A program made the position numbers and the translations under genes. 64,000 bases of DNA. It comes from Hyphomicrobium sp. Lineage in GTDB: Bacteria > Pseudomonadota > Alphaproteobacteria > Rhizobiales > Hyphomicrobiaceae. The notes beneath the pieces were generated by a model. The model had not been told where the DNA came from. It was given only the letters and a program-made list of their open reading frames with translations, and searched no databases. Positions 51,813 to 60,210 of the stretch are shown one piece after another. Within the stretch, counting starts at the first letter, position 1; the number at the start of each line of letters is the position of its first letter. Location of the stretch: positions 24,318 to 88,317 of the forward strand of contig JANXVY010000027.1 in the NCBI GenBank assembly GCA_025351425.1, written 5' to 3'.

Positions 51813-52793
51813 CTACGGCGCGGAAATTTGCCGGACCCAGGTGTTTTCGGAACGCGCCACCTCGAACTTGGCCCAGCCCGCAAATTCGAGCCGCGAGCAG
51901 GTGCCCGTCTGATAGCGCTCGCGCCCGGCGACGGCCCGCCAGATGACGGCGCCGTCAATGGCGCCGGGCTGCTGGTCCACGATCTGGCGCACAGACCAGT
52001 CCGCTCCGGCCGTATCGTTGGAGTAGCAATGGCCAAGTTTGATGTCCTCGGGCCGCAGATGCCGGCTCTCGGCGATCTCTTCCATCAGCTTCTTCACGCG
52101 GAAGAACTCGTCCTCGTCGATATCGACGAAGGTGCCAATCCGGCCCAGAGCGGCAGAGTAGTCGGCATGCGTGAGACTTGCGATATCGGGTGAGCCGGCA
52201 ACGGCCGTCGCGGGCCGCCGGGTCAAACTGGCGGGATACCGCCGCCAGGCGAAGGCGAAATTGATGACAATCGCCACTGCCAGCATGATGAACGCGTTGA
52301 GCAGCACGGGCATCAGCACGAAGCTGTAGCCGAGGGCTGCAATCTTGGGGCCGCCGATGACGGCTGTTAGAGCCGTGGCGCCGCCCGGGGGATGAACGGC
52401 GCGCAGGTAGTGCATGGCCCCGATCGCAAGCCCGACGGCCAGCGCCGCCGCCATCGTTTCGTCGGGCACGAATTTAGCGCAGGTCACGCCGATGAGGGCC
52501 GAAACGGTATGGCCGACGAGCAGGGCCCACGGTTGCGAGAGCGCGCCGTGCGGCACGGCAAACAAAAGTACGGACGAGGCGCCCATCGAGGCGACCAGCA
52601 TGGCGGCGCTGCTGGCACCTAGCATGCCGCGCTCGAACAGGATCAGGAAATAAATCGAAGCCATTCCGCCCGCCGCCGAAATGATGCGCTCGGCGTGACT
52701 GACGGGCGAAATCTCGATCCCCAGATGGCGATAGGACCGCAAGCCGGCGGATTTGATGCGTTCGAGGATCGCGGTAAGCGTCGTTGTGTCCAT
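51813..52793 (-). CDS. HPP family membrane protein
   Basis: The 326-residue protein has an N-terminal membrane half with the HPP signature AVHPPGGATALTAVIGG near residue 130 and about four helices. A C-terminal soluble half of about 140 residues follows (from DIASLTHADYSAALGRIGTFVDIDEDEFFRVKKLMEEI), unlike the CBS domains seen in some relatives. HPP proteins have been linked to nitrite or small-ion transport in other organisms. The substrate here is unknown. Confidence 0.85.
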   Translation of the reverse strand: MDTTTLTAILERIKSAGLRSYRHLGIEISPVSHAERIISAAGGMASIYFLILFERGMLGASSAAMLVASMGASSVLLFAVPHGALSQPWALLVGHTVSALIGVTCAKFVPDETMAAALAVGLAIGAMHYLRAVHPPGGATALTAVIGGPKIAALGYSFVLMPVLLNAFIMLAVAIVINFAFAWRRYPASLTRRPATAVAGSPDIASLTHADYSAALGRIGTFVDIDEDEFFRVKKLMEEIAESRHLRPEDIKLGHCYSNDTAGADWSVRQIVDQQPGAIDGAVIWRAVAGRERYQTGTCSRLEFAGWAKFEVARSENTWVRQISAP

Positions 52794-53038
52794 TCTTGGT
52801 CCAGTCGAAATGGGGAAGCACCAGGCTTCCCACCACCGTTATGGCGCGCATTCAAGTCCTTAGAGCGCAAGAGGTTTTGTTTTTAACTCCTATTCTGGAC
52901 ATCGAATATCGAAGGTATTAGCCCATGCCGCCGAAGAATCTTGACGTTTCGCCCGCTCCTGACGCACGTAGATGAACGGCTCCCGGTAAGCCCGTGAGGG
53001 AGGCGCGAAACGGATCGGACGGCCGCGGAACACGCTCC

Positions 53039-53359
53039 ATGAACGACACACTTACGACCCTGGTCGCCACCATAAAATCGCGGCGCTCGGCGATCACCGA
53101 CGCCTCGTACACGCGCCAGTTGCTGGATGCAGGAACCGAGCGCTGCGCCAAGAAGTTCGGCGAGGAGGCGGTCGAGGCGGTCATTGCCGCCACGTGTCAG
53201 ACGCCAGAAGCGCTGACGGCGGAAGCAGCCGACGTCGTCTATCATCTGCTGGTGTTGCTGGAGAGCCGGAACGTGGCCTGGACAGACGTGGTGGCGGCGC
53301 TCGCCCGCCGCATGGCGCAATCGGGGGTCGCCGAAAAAGCCGCACGGCCGAAATCATGA
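53039..53359 (+). CDS. hisE: Phosphoribosyl-ATP pyrophosphatase HisE
   Basis: The 106-residue MazG-like enzyme hydrolyses phosphoribosyl-ATP to phosphoribosyl-AMP in histidine synthesis. [14 protein letters not shown] and [10 protein letters not shown] give the acidic metal site. ATG 53039 is preferred to a GTG at 52994. It overlaps coaA by four bases. hisF, its usual upstream neighbour, is not here, so the histidine cluster has been split. Confidence 0.94.
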   Translation: MNDTLTTLVATIKSRRSAITDASYTRQLLDAGTERCAKKFGEEAVEAVIAATCQTPEALTAEAADVVYHLLVLLESRNVAWTDVVAALARRMAQSGVAEKAARPKS

Positions 53360-54411
53360 CCAAGCGCCAGCCGGTCGAAACGACCCTTCACGCAAACGAG
53401 GCGGCCGTAAGCGCCGCAACCGCCAGCTCTCGGCGCCCCGGTGCGTTGGAACCGACACAGCAACTCGATCATGCACCGATGTATTCGCCCTACTTGGTAT
53501 TTTCGCGTAACGAGTGGGCCCGCTTGCGCGCGGACACGCCGATGACGCTGACCCCCGAAGAGATCGACCAGCTGTCGGGCGTGATCGAGGAGCTGCGCAT
53601 CGAGGACGTCGAGGAAATCTATCTGCCGCTGTCGCGCCTGTTGAATTTCTATGTTGCGGCCGCCCAGGAACTGCATGCGGTTTCGGCGAAATTCCTGGGG
53701 CATAGTGAGGGCAAGGTGCCCTTTATTATCGGCGTCGCTGGGTCGGTGGCGGTCGGCAAGAGCACGACGGCCCGTGTGTTACGGGCGCTTCTGGCGCGCT
53801 GGCCTAACCATCCCAAGGTCGATCTGATGACGACCGACGGCTTTCTCTATCCCAACCACGAGTTGGAGCGGCGCGGCCTGATGAACCGCAAGGGCTTCCC
53901 CGAAAGTTTCGATACGGCGCGGCTGCTGGACTTCCTTGCGGCGGTCAAATCGGGCCGGGGCAACGCCGAAGCCCCGGTGTATTCGCACTTCAACTACGAC
54001 ATCCTGCCCGGACAGTTCGTGCGCACCGCCAACCCCGATATCCTGATCGTGGAGGGCCTGAACGTGCTGCAACCCGCGCGGTTGCCAAAGGGCGGCGCAG
54101 CGATACCCTTCGTCTCAGACTTCTTCGATTTTTCGATCTATATCGATGCTGATCCGGAGCTGCTGGAAGACTGGTACCTGACGCGCTTCATGCGACTGCG
54201 GTCGACGGCATTCCGCGATCCAGGTGCCTATTTCCATCGCTACGTCACGTTGTCGGTCGACGAAGCGCAGCAACGTGCGCTTGAGCTGTGGCGGACGATC
54301 AACTTGAAGAACTTGGAAGAAAACATCCTTCCCACCCGCCAACGCGCGAGCCTGATCCTGACCAAGACCGCCAACCACCATGTGACATCGGTGGCGCTCC
54401 GCAAACTCTAA
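53356..54411 (+). CDS. coaA: Pantothenate kinase, type I
   Basis: The 351-residue enzyme phosphorylates pantothenate as the first step of coenzyme A synthesis. The P-loop [11 protein letters not shown] has Lys135, and [18 protein letters not shown] and [12 protein letters not shown] are family motifs. The N-terminus has about 30 residues more than E. coli CoaA. The ATG overlaps the hisE stop (ATGA), a pairing common in alphaproteobacteria. coaE at 31 kb does the last step of the same pathway. Confidence 0.95.
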   Translation: MTKRQPVETTLHANEAAVSAATASSRRPGALEPTQQLDHAPMYSPYLVFSRNEWARLRADTPMTLTPEEIDQLSGVIEELRIEDVEEIYLPLSRLLNFYVAAAQELHAVSAKFLGHSEGKVPFIIGVAGSVAVGKSTTARVLRALLARWPNHPKVDLMTTDGFLYPNHELERRGLMNRKGFPESFDTARLLDFLAAVKSGRGNAEAPVYSHFNYDILPGQFVRTANPDILIVEGLNVLQPARLPKGGAAIPFVSDFFDFSIYIDADPELLEDWYLTRFMRLRSTAFRDPGAYFHRYVTLSVDEAQQRALELWRTINLKNLEENILPTRQRASLILTKTANHHVTSVALRKL

Positions 54412-54477
54412 TGGGCGCCCGTACTTGCACCGTCACGATCGGCTGATAATGAGAAGGAGAGTTTTTGTGGGGATCGC

Positions 54478-55710
54478 ATGTCTCGCAATGTTCAAGGCAT
54501 TGTAGCCGTCATTTTTATCGTGCTTGGGCTGTCGTTTATCGCAACGACAGCTGTGCTCTATCTTGAGTTCCAGGACGCCGGCTGGTTCACGTTCGCCGCG
54601 TTCTACAGTCATTTGTTCATCTTTTTTCCGACCTTCGGCATCCTGGCGCTGTGCGCCTTCTACATGCCCGCTTGCGCGCTCCTCGATCTCTATTGGCACC
54701 ATGTTCGCCACGGGCCGGCCCGGTTCGCGTTTGCGACTTTCCTGCTGATCGCGGTCTCGATGGGCGTAAGCAGCATGCTGGTGACCGGCGTGCCGGCGGT
54801 CTGGTGGCTGAAGCCGGAGACCCTCAACGCCGACCGCGGCAGTCCCGCAGGATGCACGGCGCCTCAATGCAAGCGGCTGTCTGTTATGGAAAGCGTGGAG
54901 GACGTGCGCGCGGTCTCCAGCCACCGCGTCGGACTTTCCCCGTTCGTGCGCGAGTGCGTCACGGACCAGTTGATGGAGCTGCCCGCCGAACAGATCCAAC
55001 CCCGCCATTGCTTTGTGACCAAGACCAAGCAGACGGCGGAGCAATGCTGCTTCGCGCAGAAGCTGTTCACCGAGGATCTGACGAAGCTGTACGAGAGTGA
55101 ACGCGGCAACCATTCAGTCACCGGGGTCGTGCACGCCAAGCTGCTGCCGATGAAGATATTCTTCTTGCTGATGATCCTTGCGATCGGAATTCTGTTGGCC
55201 CTATGGCGCCGTACGATCGACAAGCACTATCAGAGTTATACCGGTCACATCGAGCGAGGGTTGCTGATCGGGGCGCTGGCGATGCTGTTGTGGCCGGTTT
55301 CCAACCACGGCTTCCTGCAATCTTCCAGCGTACTCTATGGCCGCTCTGGCGAAGGCATCTACGCAACCATTTCGCCGGTGCTGAGCTTTATGTTTGCGGC
55401 GTGGGCGTTGCTGCTGGTGGTGTTCTTCTTCCGCCGTCATGAGCGCGATATCGAGGCCGCGGGCAAGATCGGCGGCGGTATTGCGTCGGCTGTCGCGATC
55501 ATGAAATACGACGTCATCATCGATTTCGCGACACGCTATCTGGGCTCGGGAGCCGACATCATGGGTTTGTCCGCCCTGGCCGTCCTTCTGGTGTTGTGTT
55601 TCGTCGCTCTCTATGCCGGTAATCCCGAACGCGGTTTGCGGCGCAAGTCCAAGCCAGAACCCGAATCGACGCCGAACGAAGCAGCTAATACCAGCGGTCA
55701 AACGTTTTGA
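54478..55710 (+). CDS. Multi-pass membrane protein with Cys-rich loop
   Basis: The 410-residue protein has three N-terminal helices (about 8-28, 40-68, 80-105). A non-membrane loop of about 110 residues follows with six cysteines (GCTAPQC, REC, RHC, EQCC), then five more helices to residue 390. I do not recognise the family. Its mature tail ends NTSGQTF, encoded by the same repeat element that ends the unrelated gene at 44468. ATG 54478 follows a GAAGGAGAG site. The loop cysteines suggest a disulfide-bonded periplasmic domain. Confidence 0.72.
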   Translation: MSRNVQGIVAVIFIVLGLSFIATTAVLYLEFQDAGWFTFAAFYSHLFIFFPTFGILALCAFYMPACALLDLYWHHVRHGPARFAFATFLLIAVSMGVSSMLVTGVPAVWWLKPETLNADRGSPAGCTAPQCKRLSVMESVEDVRAVSSHRVGLSPFVRECVTDQLMELPAEQIQPRHCFVTKTKQTAEQCCFAQKLFTEDLTKLYESERGNHSVTGVVHAKLLPMKIFFLLMILAIGILLALWRRTIDKHYQSYTGHIERGLLIGALAMLLWPVSNHGFLQSSSVLYGRSGEGIYATISPVLSFMFAAWALLLVVFFFRRHERDIEAAGKIGGGIASAVAIMKYDVIIDFATRYLGSGADIMGLSALAVLLVLCFVALYAGNPERGLRRKSKPEPESTPNEAANTSGQTF

Positions 55711-55754
55711 CCGCGGATATCCGCGCGCGGGGTTGGTGGGGCGGCCGCGCGCAA
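55687..55754. repeat. Stop-codon repeat element, copy 2
   Basis: AATACCAGCGGTCAAACG with a decayed inverted arm, then CGCGCGCGGGGTTGGTGGGG and CGGCCGCGCGC. It aligns with 45548-45616, including the offset of its TGA stop (21 bases from the left end). It encodes NTSGQTF. Confidence 0.85.
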
Positions 55755-55780
55755 AGCAAAGACGCCTTACGCCGGACATG

Positions 55781-55806
55781 AAAAAAGGCCGCTGGGGAGC
55801 GGCCTT
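55781..55806 (-). terminator. Terminator of the HTH-like gene at 55927
   Basis: A 9-bp perfect stem (AAGGCCGCT with AGCGGCCTT, GGGG loop) followed by a TTTTTT run on the minus strand, 120 bp after the stop. Confidence 0.75.
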
Positions 55807-55926
55807 GAGTTTCAATGGAGGTGAAAGTGAAACAGCGGCTCAAGCCCTGACAGGCAATCGGCTGCCGGGCGCAAGAAATCGGGATTTAAGAAGAAGCGAT
55901 CATCCAGCTCTCTTGGCCCGAAGCCT

Positions 55927-56562
55927 TCAGGCTTGGGGACAGGAGCGGGACACAACCGGCGAAGTCAGGGCCACAGCAAGTTCCGTGAACGCAACCTGTG
56001 ACCGCAGCACCGCCGCAAAGGGCGGCCATTGGAACATGGTTCCGACGACGGCGAACTGGGCTTCGACACTCAAAACATACACAGACAATCCGACACCCAT
56101 CCAGCTCGGCAATTCGGTTTCGCTGGGTCGGGTGAACGCGTCAGCGCGCTGCGGGCGCGCCAGGGACTGAACCGTGGATTGCACGGTGGCGGGCCGCTGG
56201 GGCGGCTCACGTGATGAGACCGGCGCTGTTTTGCGCTCGGCCTTGACGGTGGCGAGCGGCACGACGCGCGCTTGGGCTGCGGCTGGCTCAGGAATTTGCC
56301 CGGCGGGCATAACGACCGGCTCCATGGGCGCGTTCACGGAGGCGCGCGGCCCCAGTTCCGCATTCAAATGGGCTTCGGCCGCCGAATACTTGTCTCGCAG
56401 TCGGCGAATGACGGAAGGGTCGGAAATGCCGAGGGTCTTGATGGCGGTGGTGGGCCGAAGATCAGGGTTGGCGGCCATCAGGCCGGCAATGGCGCGCAAA
56501 TGGGCTGCATCGTTAAGTCCGGTGCCTTTTGGCCTGCCGCGGCCGACCTTGTTGGGGGTCAT
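55927..56562 (-). CDS. Protein with putative DNA-binding N-terminus, unknown function
   Basis: The 211-residue protein starts MTPNKVGRGRPKGTG, an AT-hook-like basic stretch. A helix-turn-helix-like TAIKTLGISDPSVIRRLRDKY at about 40-60 follows, then a Pro/Ala/Arg-rich linker. The last ~60 residues are amphipathic and aromatic (LPSWMGVGLSVYVLSVEAQFAVVGTMFQWPPFAAVLRSQVAF), which recalls phasin-like granule-binding helices. If so it could link DNA and storage granules, but this is inference. ATG 56562 has GGAAGGAC upstream and a strong terminator follows, so it is probably expressed. Confidence 0.65.
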   Translation of the reverse strand: MTPNKVGRGRPKGTGLNDAAHLRAIAGLMAANPDLRPTTAIKTLGISDPSVIRRLRDKYSAAEAHLNAELGPRASVNAPMEPVVMPAGQIPEPAAAQARVVPLATVKAERKTAPVSSREPPQRPATVQSTVQSLARPQRADAFTRPSETELPSWMGVGLSVYVLSVEAQFAVVGTMFQWPPFAAVLRSQVAFTELAVALTSPVVSRSCPQA

Positions 56563-56735
56563 GGAATGTCCTTCCCGTATCTATTTGAGGCGGAGCGCAG
56601 CATCGGGGGGTACGGTTAGGCCGCGACGCGCAAATCATTTGGTTAATGAAAGAGTGCTTGTAACCGGCTGATCCAACAAGGATAAAAAATACCATAGCAA
56701 ATAAAAATCCATGCTTGTAAGCACATTTGTTGCGA
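56563..56735. other. AT-rich promoter region of the HTH-like gene
   Basis: This gene-free stretch is clearly more AT-rich than its surroundings (AAAAAATACC, AAATAAAAATCC) and holds a GCTTGTAA repeat at 56649 and 56713. It is upstream of the minus-strand gene starting at 56562. No gene or RNA fold is visible. The rest of the gap to 56897 holds the adenosine kinase terminator. Confidence 0.45.
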
Positions 56736-56769
56736 AAATGCCCCCGGATAGACCGATCCGGGGGCATTT
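56736..56769 (-). terminator. Terminator of the adenosine kinase gene
   Basis: A 14-bp perfect stem (AAATGCCCCCGGAT with ATCCGGGGGCATTT), with T-runs on both sides. It lies 129 bp after the adenosine kinase stop on the minus strand. Confidence 0.75.
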
Positions 56770-56897
56770 AATGCAGGATTATGATCTGGTTGCTTGGAAC
56801 GCAGCTTCAATGCTTGGGCGAATAATGAGCGGTTAGATTGAAAGTTGCGGACTAAATGAAAGTAACGGGGGAATCGTGGGGGCCTGAAGAGCGAGAA

Positions 56898-57899
56898 TCA
56901 AACCTTGAGGCCGGATTGCAGGGCGATCGCCGCTAGATTGGCCTGGGGCCGCGCGCCGATATGCGAAATGATTTCCGCAGCCGCTAGTCCACCGAGGCGG
57001 CCCGCGTCAATATGCGATAGCCCGCGCGCAAGCCCATACAGGAAACCGCCCGCATAAAGATCACCCGCGCCGGTGGTGTCGACGACCGCAGCAACCGGGT
57101 GCACGGGAACGGCCGTGCATTGGCCGCCGGCGACGATGACCGACCCCGCCGCGCCCCGCGTCAAGGCAGCCAATTCCACGTGCTGTCCAGCTTGCCCCGC
57201 TGCGGCGTCGAAATCGGCAGTCTCATAAAGCGAAGTAATCTCGCTCTCATTGGCAAACAGGATGTCCACGCCGCCTTGGAGGAAGTCCAGCAGCTCCGCT
57301 CGGTGCCGGTCGACGCAGAATGAATCCGAGAGCGACAGCGCCACTTTGCGTCCCGCCCCATGTGCGATTTGCGCAGCGGTTCTAAAAGCGGCCTTCGCAT
57401 CGTCGCTGTCGAAGAGGTAGCCCTCGAGGTAGACAATGGCGGCCCCCGAAATCAGTTCGGCGTCCAGATCGGCCGGCGTGAAGTGCGTGCTGACGCCAAG
57501 GTAGGTGTTCATGGTGCGCTCGCCGTCGGGCGTGACGAGAATGAGCGACCGCGACGTGGCGCCGCCCGTGGTCGCAGCCGGCGCGCTGGAGAAAGCAACG
57601 CCCTGCGCTCGGATGTCGTGGGCAAAGATGCGTCCAAACTCGTCGTTGGCGATTTTACCAATGAAACCGGTCTTGCCACCCAGCGACGCGATGCCCGCAA
57701 TGGTGTTCGCTGCCGACCCGCCAGATATTTCGATGGCGGGGCCCATGGTCGAATAGATCCCCATCAGCTCGCCGGTGTCTACGAGCCGCATATGGCCTTT
57801 AGGGGCCTTGTGGCGGGCGAGAAAGGCATCGTCGCAGCGCCCAATAATGTCGACGATCGCATTGCCGATGCCGACAACGTCGTAGCGGTGGAAAGTCAT
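56898..57899 (-). CDS. Adenosine kinase / PfkB family sugar kinase
   Basis: The 333-residue ribokinase-fold enzyme begins YDVVGIGNAIVDIIGRCDD and has SGGSAANTIAGIASLGGKTGFIGKIANDEFG, the PfkB signature 1 region. Signature 2 DTTGAGDLYAGGFLYGL carries the catalytic Asp. Alphaproteobacterial proteins with this start are usually adenosine kinases salvaging adenosine to AMP. Substrate is inferred from resemblance. It is monocistronic with a terminator downstream. Confidence 0.88.
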   Translation of the reverse strand: MTFHRYDVVGIGNAIVDIIGRCDDAFLARHKAPKGHMRLVDTGELMGIYSTMGPAIEISGGSAANTIAGIASLGGKTGFIGKIANDEFGRIFAHDIRAQGVAFSSAPAATTGGATSRSLILVTPDGERTMNTYLGVSTHFTPADLDAELISGAAIVYLEGYLFDSDDAKAAFRTAAQIAHGAGRKVALSLSDSFCVDRHRAELLDFLQGGVDILFANESEITSLYETADFDAAAGQAGQHVELAALTRGAAGSVIVAGGQCTAVPVHPVAAVVDTTGAGDLYAGGFLYGLARGLSHIDAGRLGGLAAAEIISHIGARPQANLAAIALQSGLKV

Positions 57900-58060
57900 A
57901 GGGTGCTCGCTGTTCTAGGATGGGATCGGGGGGCACTATAAAGAGCAAGCCGCGCCCCGCAACATGAGGCATGACGTGGCGGGGGAAGAGCCCCCACGAC
58001 GAGGCGGCATCCGGTCCAGATAATAGTTGCCGTATCCACGACCGGCGCTCAAACGACGAC

Positions 58061-58096
58061 AAAAAATGCCGACAGTGGTTTCCCGCTACCGGCATT
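58061..58096 (-). terminator. Terminator of the small secreted-protein gene at 58123
   Basis: AATGCCG/CGGCATT stem with an inner partly paired arm, followed by TTTTTTG on the minus strand, 27 bp after the stop. Confidence 0.65.
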
Positions 58097-58122
58097 CTAT
58101 CTCTACAGTTGCCTTTCGCGCC

Positions 58123-58386
58123 TTAGAACTTGAGCCAGACGCCCTTGTTCCAATAACCGCGGTCGTCTCCTTCGTGTTCACGCCAGCGGTGATTCTTTTC
58201 CTCAGCGCCTTCCCATTTGTGCGAGTCAGGATAGAGCTGGACCTTGAATTCTGGCTTGTATTCGTGCCGTGTTTTCACGTGCCAGCAATCGCCCTCATCA
58301 TTACAGGCGATTTCGGCTGATGCGGCGGTTGCCGACAAGATCAGCGCGCCAGCTGCTAACAAAGCCGCCTTATTCCAAATATTCAT
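58123..58386 (-). CDS. Small secreted charged protein
   Basis: The 87-residue protein has a signal peptide (NKAALLAAGALILSATAASA). The mature part is rich in Trp, His and acidic residues (CNDEGDCWHVKTRHEYKPEF, HKWEGAEEKNHRWREHEGDDRGYWNKGVWLKF) with one Cys pair close together. I know no function. ATG 58386 has GGAGA upstream. It has its own terminator and sits downstream of holA on the same strand. Confidence 0.78.
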   Translation of the reverse strand: MNIWNKAALLAAGALILSATAASAEIACNDEGDCWHVKTRHEYKPEFKVQLYPDSHKWEGAEEKNHRWREHEGDDRGYWNKGVWLKF

Positions 58387-58493
58387 ACACAACTCTCCAT
58401 TTCCTACCACTTTAGCGAAAACTTTCAGTAGGCAATTAAGTTCCAGGTGAGTGTGCAGCCCGGCCTTCAGCGGCAGCTGTCAGAGCCACGCCG

Positions 58494-59522
58494 CTACCCC
58501 CTGCTGCGCGCCATGAACGAGAGCCGCAGCAGCAGGCGCTCGGTTAGCGTCTCTTCGAGCGCTCCCGTCTGCCGGCAAGCAGCGATTGCTGTGGCGATTT
58601 CCGCCAGCGCGGTCTTGAGCTTGGTAGCAGTCCACGCCTGGGATTGCGACTTGAGCACCGGCTGCGCCTTGAAATGCACCGGTGGCCGCATCTGCCGCAA
58701 GGCCTCGTCGGCGGATCGGCCCTGGTCGATAATAGCCCGTAGGCGGTGCAGCCGCAGGAAGTAACGTTGCGTGGCAAGAAGCACGGCCTGCGCGCCATCG
58801 CCGGACGCAACCGCCCGGTCGGCGTCCGTCACCGCAATCGCCGCCTTGCCGGACGCGGCAGCTTCGGGAATTCGGTCGAGCCGCAAATCGCTCGCATCTC
58901 CGACCACGGCCGCGATATCGTCAGCTTCCACGTCTTTGCGGCCGAGGACATACAGCGCGAGCTTCTCCAGTTCCCCCCGCGACAGCGCACGATCGGCCCC
59001 AAGCCGGCTGGTCAGAAACGTCAGCACCTCTGGCGCAATGCTGAGGCCATGGCTCTTCAAGACTCGTAGCGCCAGCGCTTCGAGGGCATCGCCCTCGTCG
59101 CTATAGCATGCAACCGCGGCCGCGATCGGGGACTTTTCAAATAGCGCCCGCATACCGTCGTCGAGTTTGAGGTCACCCGCTTCGACGATCAGGAAACCCT
59201 GCAATCCACCACCTTCGATCAAAGGCTTGAGCAAAGCGGAGGAAATGCGCCGCCCGGTGCGTGCTCGGATGATCTTGCGCCCGCCGAACATCGGCATCGT
59301 CTGCAACTCGACGGTCAGCCGGTCCGGATCGGTTTCGAGGTCGCCGTCTTCGAAGGAGAGGATCTCGCCCTGCGGCTGGCCAGCCTTGGCGAGCGCCTTA
59401 GCAAGCCCTTGCGCCCGCTCCAGCACGAGGCCCGCGTCTGGGCCGAATAGCAGCACGGCGCTGAGCCGCGGATCGAGCGACTTGAGGAAGGCCTCCGCCT
59501 GATGATGTTTGACCGCAACCAT
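58494..59522 (-). CDS. holA: DNA polymerase III delta subunit
   Basis: The 342-residue clamp-loader subunit opens the beta clamp. VLLFGPDAGLVLERAQGLAKAL, then SFEDGDLETDPDRL and ELQTMPMFGGRKIIRAR match HolA, and a helical collar domain ends the protein. It has no Walker A, as expected for delta. It follows lptE in the leuS-lptE-holA order typical of alphaproteobacteria, 133 bp downstream. Confidence 0.92.
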   Translation of the reverse strand: MVAVKHHQAEAFLKSLDPRLSAVLLFGPDAGLVLERAQGLAKALAKAGQPQGEILSFEDGDLETDPDRLTVELQTMPMFGGRKIIRARTGRRISSALLKPLIEGGGLQGFLIVEAGDLKLDDGMRALFEKSPIAAAVACYSDEGDALEALALRVLKSHGLSIAPEVLTFLTSRLGADRALSRGELEKLALYVLGRKDVEADDIAAVVGDASDLRLDRIPEAAASGKAAIAVTDADRAVASGDGAQAVLLATQRYFLRLHRLRAIIDQGRSADEALRQMRPPVHFKAQPVLKSQSQAWTATKLKTALAEIATAIAACRQTGALEETLTERLLLRLSFMARSRG

Positions 59523-59655
59523 GCATCCTCGGCTTCGGGAACGCGTAATTCGGGTCGAGACCGCTACTTCGACCGGGACCCGACAGCGTAAGACAGGGCC
59601 TCAGTTTGAAATGCCCAGCCTACGGCCATGCCTTTATGTCGGCAGAGCCACTGCC

Positions 59656-60210
59656 TTAAGAAGCATTCGCGAGATAAGCGGCGAGGCGCGTTTTTAGCTC
59701 GGTCGCGATGGTGCGGGCGGCCCGGTTCTGGGCATCGTCCTGCGCACGCACGTTGGAGAAGATCGACGGGTTGCGCTCGAAACCGGCACGGCCAAAGCTC
59801 GTGCCTTTGAGGACCACCGTCTTGTCGGACAACCGGATCAGGCTGAAGTTCGCATCGACCGTATAGATCTGGCTCAGCGAATCACCGTCTGTCTTGACGA
59901 GCGTAGAAGTCACGTTTTCTCTGGCCGCGATCTCCAGACGATAGGCGGGCGTCGCAGGCGCGCCGCCGCCGGTGGTGTCGAATATCAGTTCATTACGGAT
60001 ACGCTGACCGACGCGGCCGGGAATGGGAGCAATGTCGATGCTGGACATCTTGGCGCCGACATCTGCACCGCCAATGGCCGCAGCCCCGTACATGGGCCGG
60101 AAACCGGCATCGCCGCAGCCAGTCAACGCCGTGCAACATAATGCCATGAGGCACGCAAACCGCGCGCCCCGCCGGAGTGTCAGAGATTGACGCGCTTCAA
60201 ACAACGACAT
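59656..60210 (-). CDS. lptE: LPS-assembly lipoprotein LptE
   Basis: The 184-residue outer-membrane lipoprotein plugs LptD to assemble lipopolysaccharide. The lipobox LTGC puts the lipidated cysteine at residue 32. GFRPMYG after it and the strand pattern [22 protein letters not shown] are typical of alphaproteobacterial LptE. It overlaps the leuS end by 14 bp, so it is cotranscribed. Confidence 0.9.
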   Translation of the reverse strand: MSLFEARQSLTLRRGARFACLMALCCTALTGCGDAGFRPMYGAAAIGGADVGAKMSSIDIAPIPGRVGQRIRNELIFDTTGGGAPATPAYRLEIAARENVTSTLVKTDGDSLSQIYTVDANFSLIRLSDKTVVLKGTSFGRAGFERNPSIFSNVRAQDDAQNRAARTIATELKTRLAAYLANAS

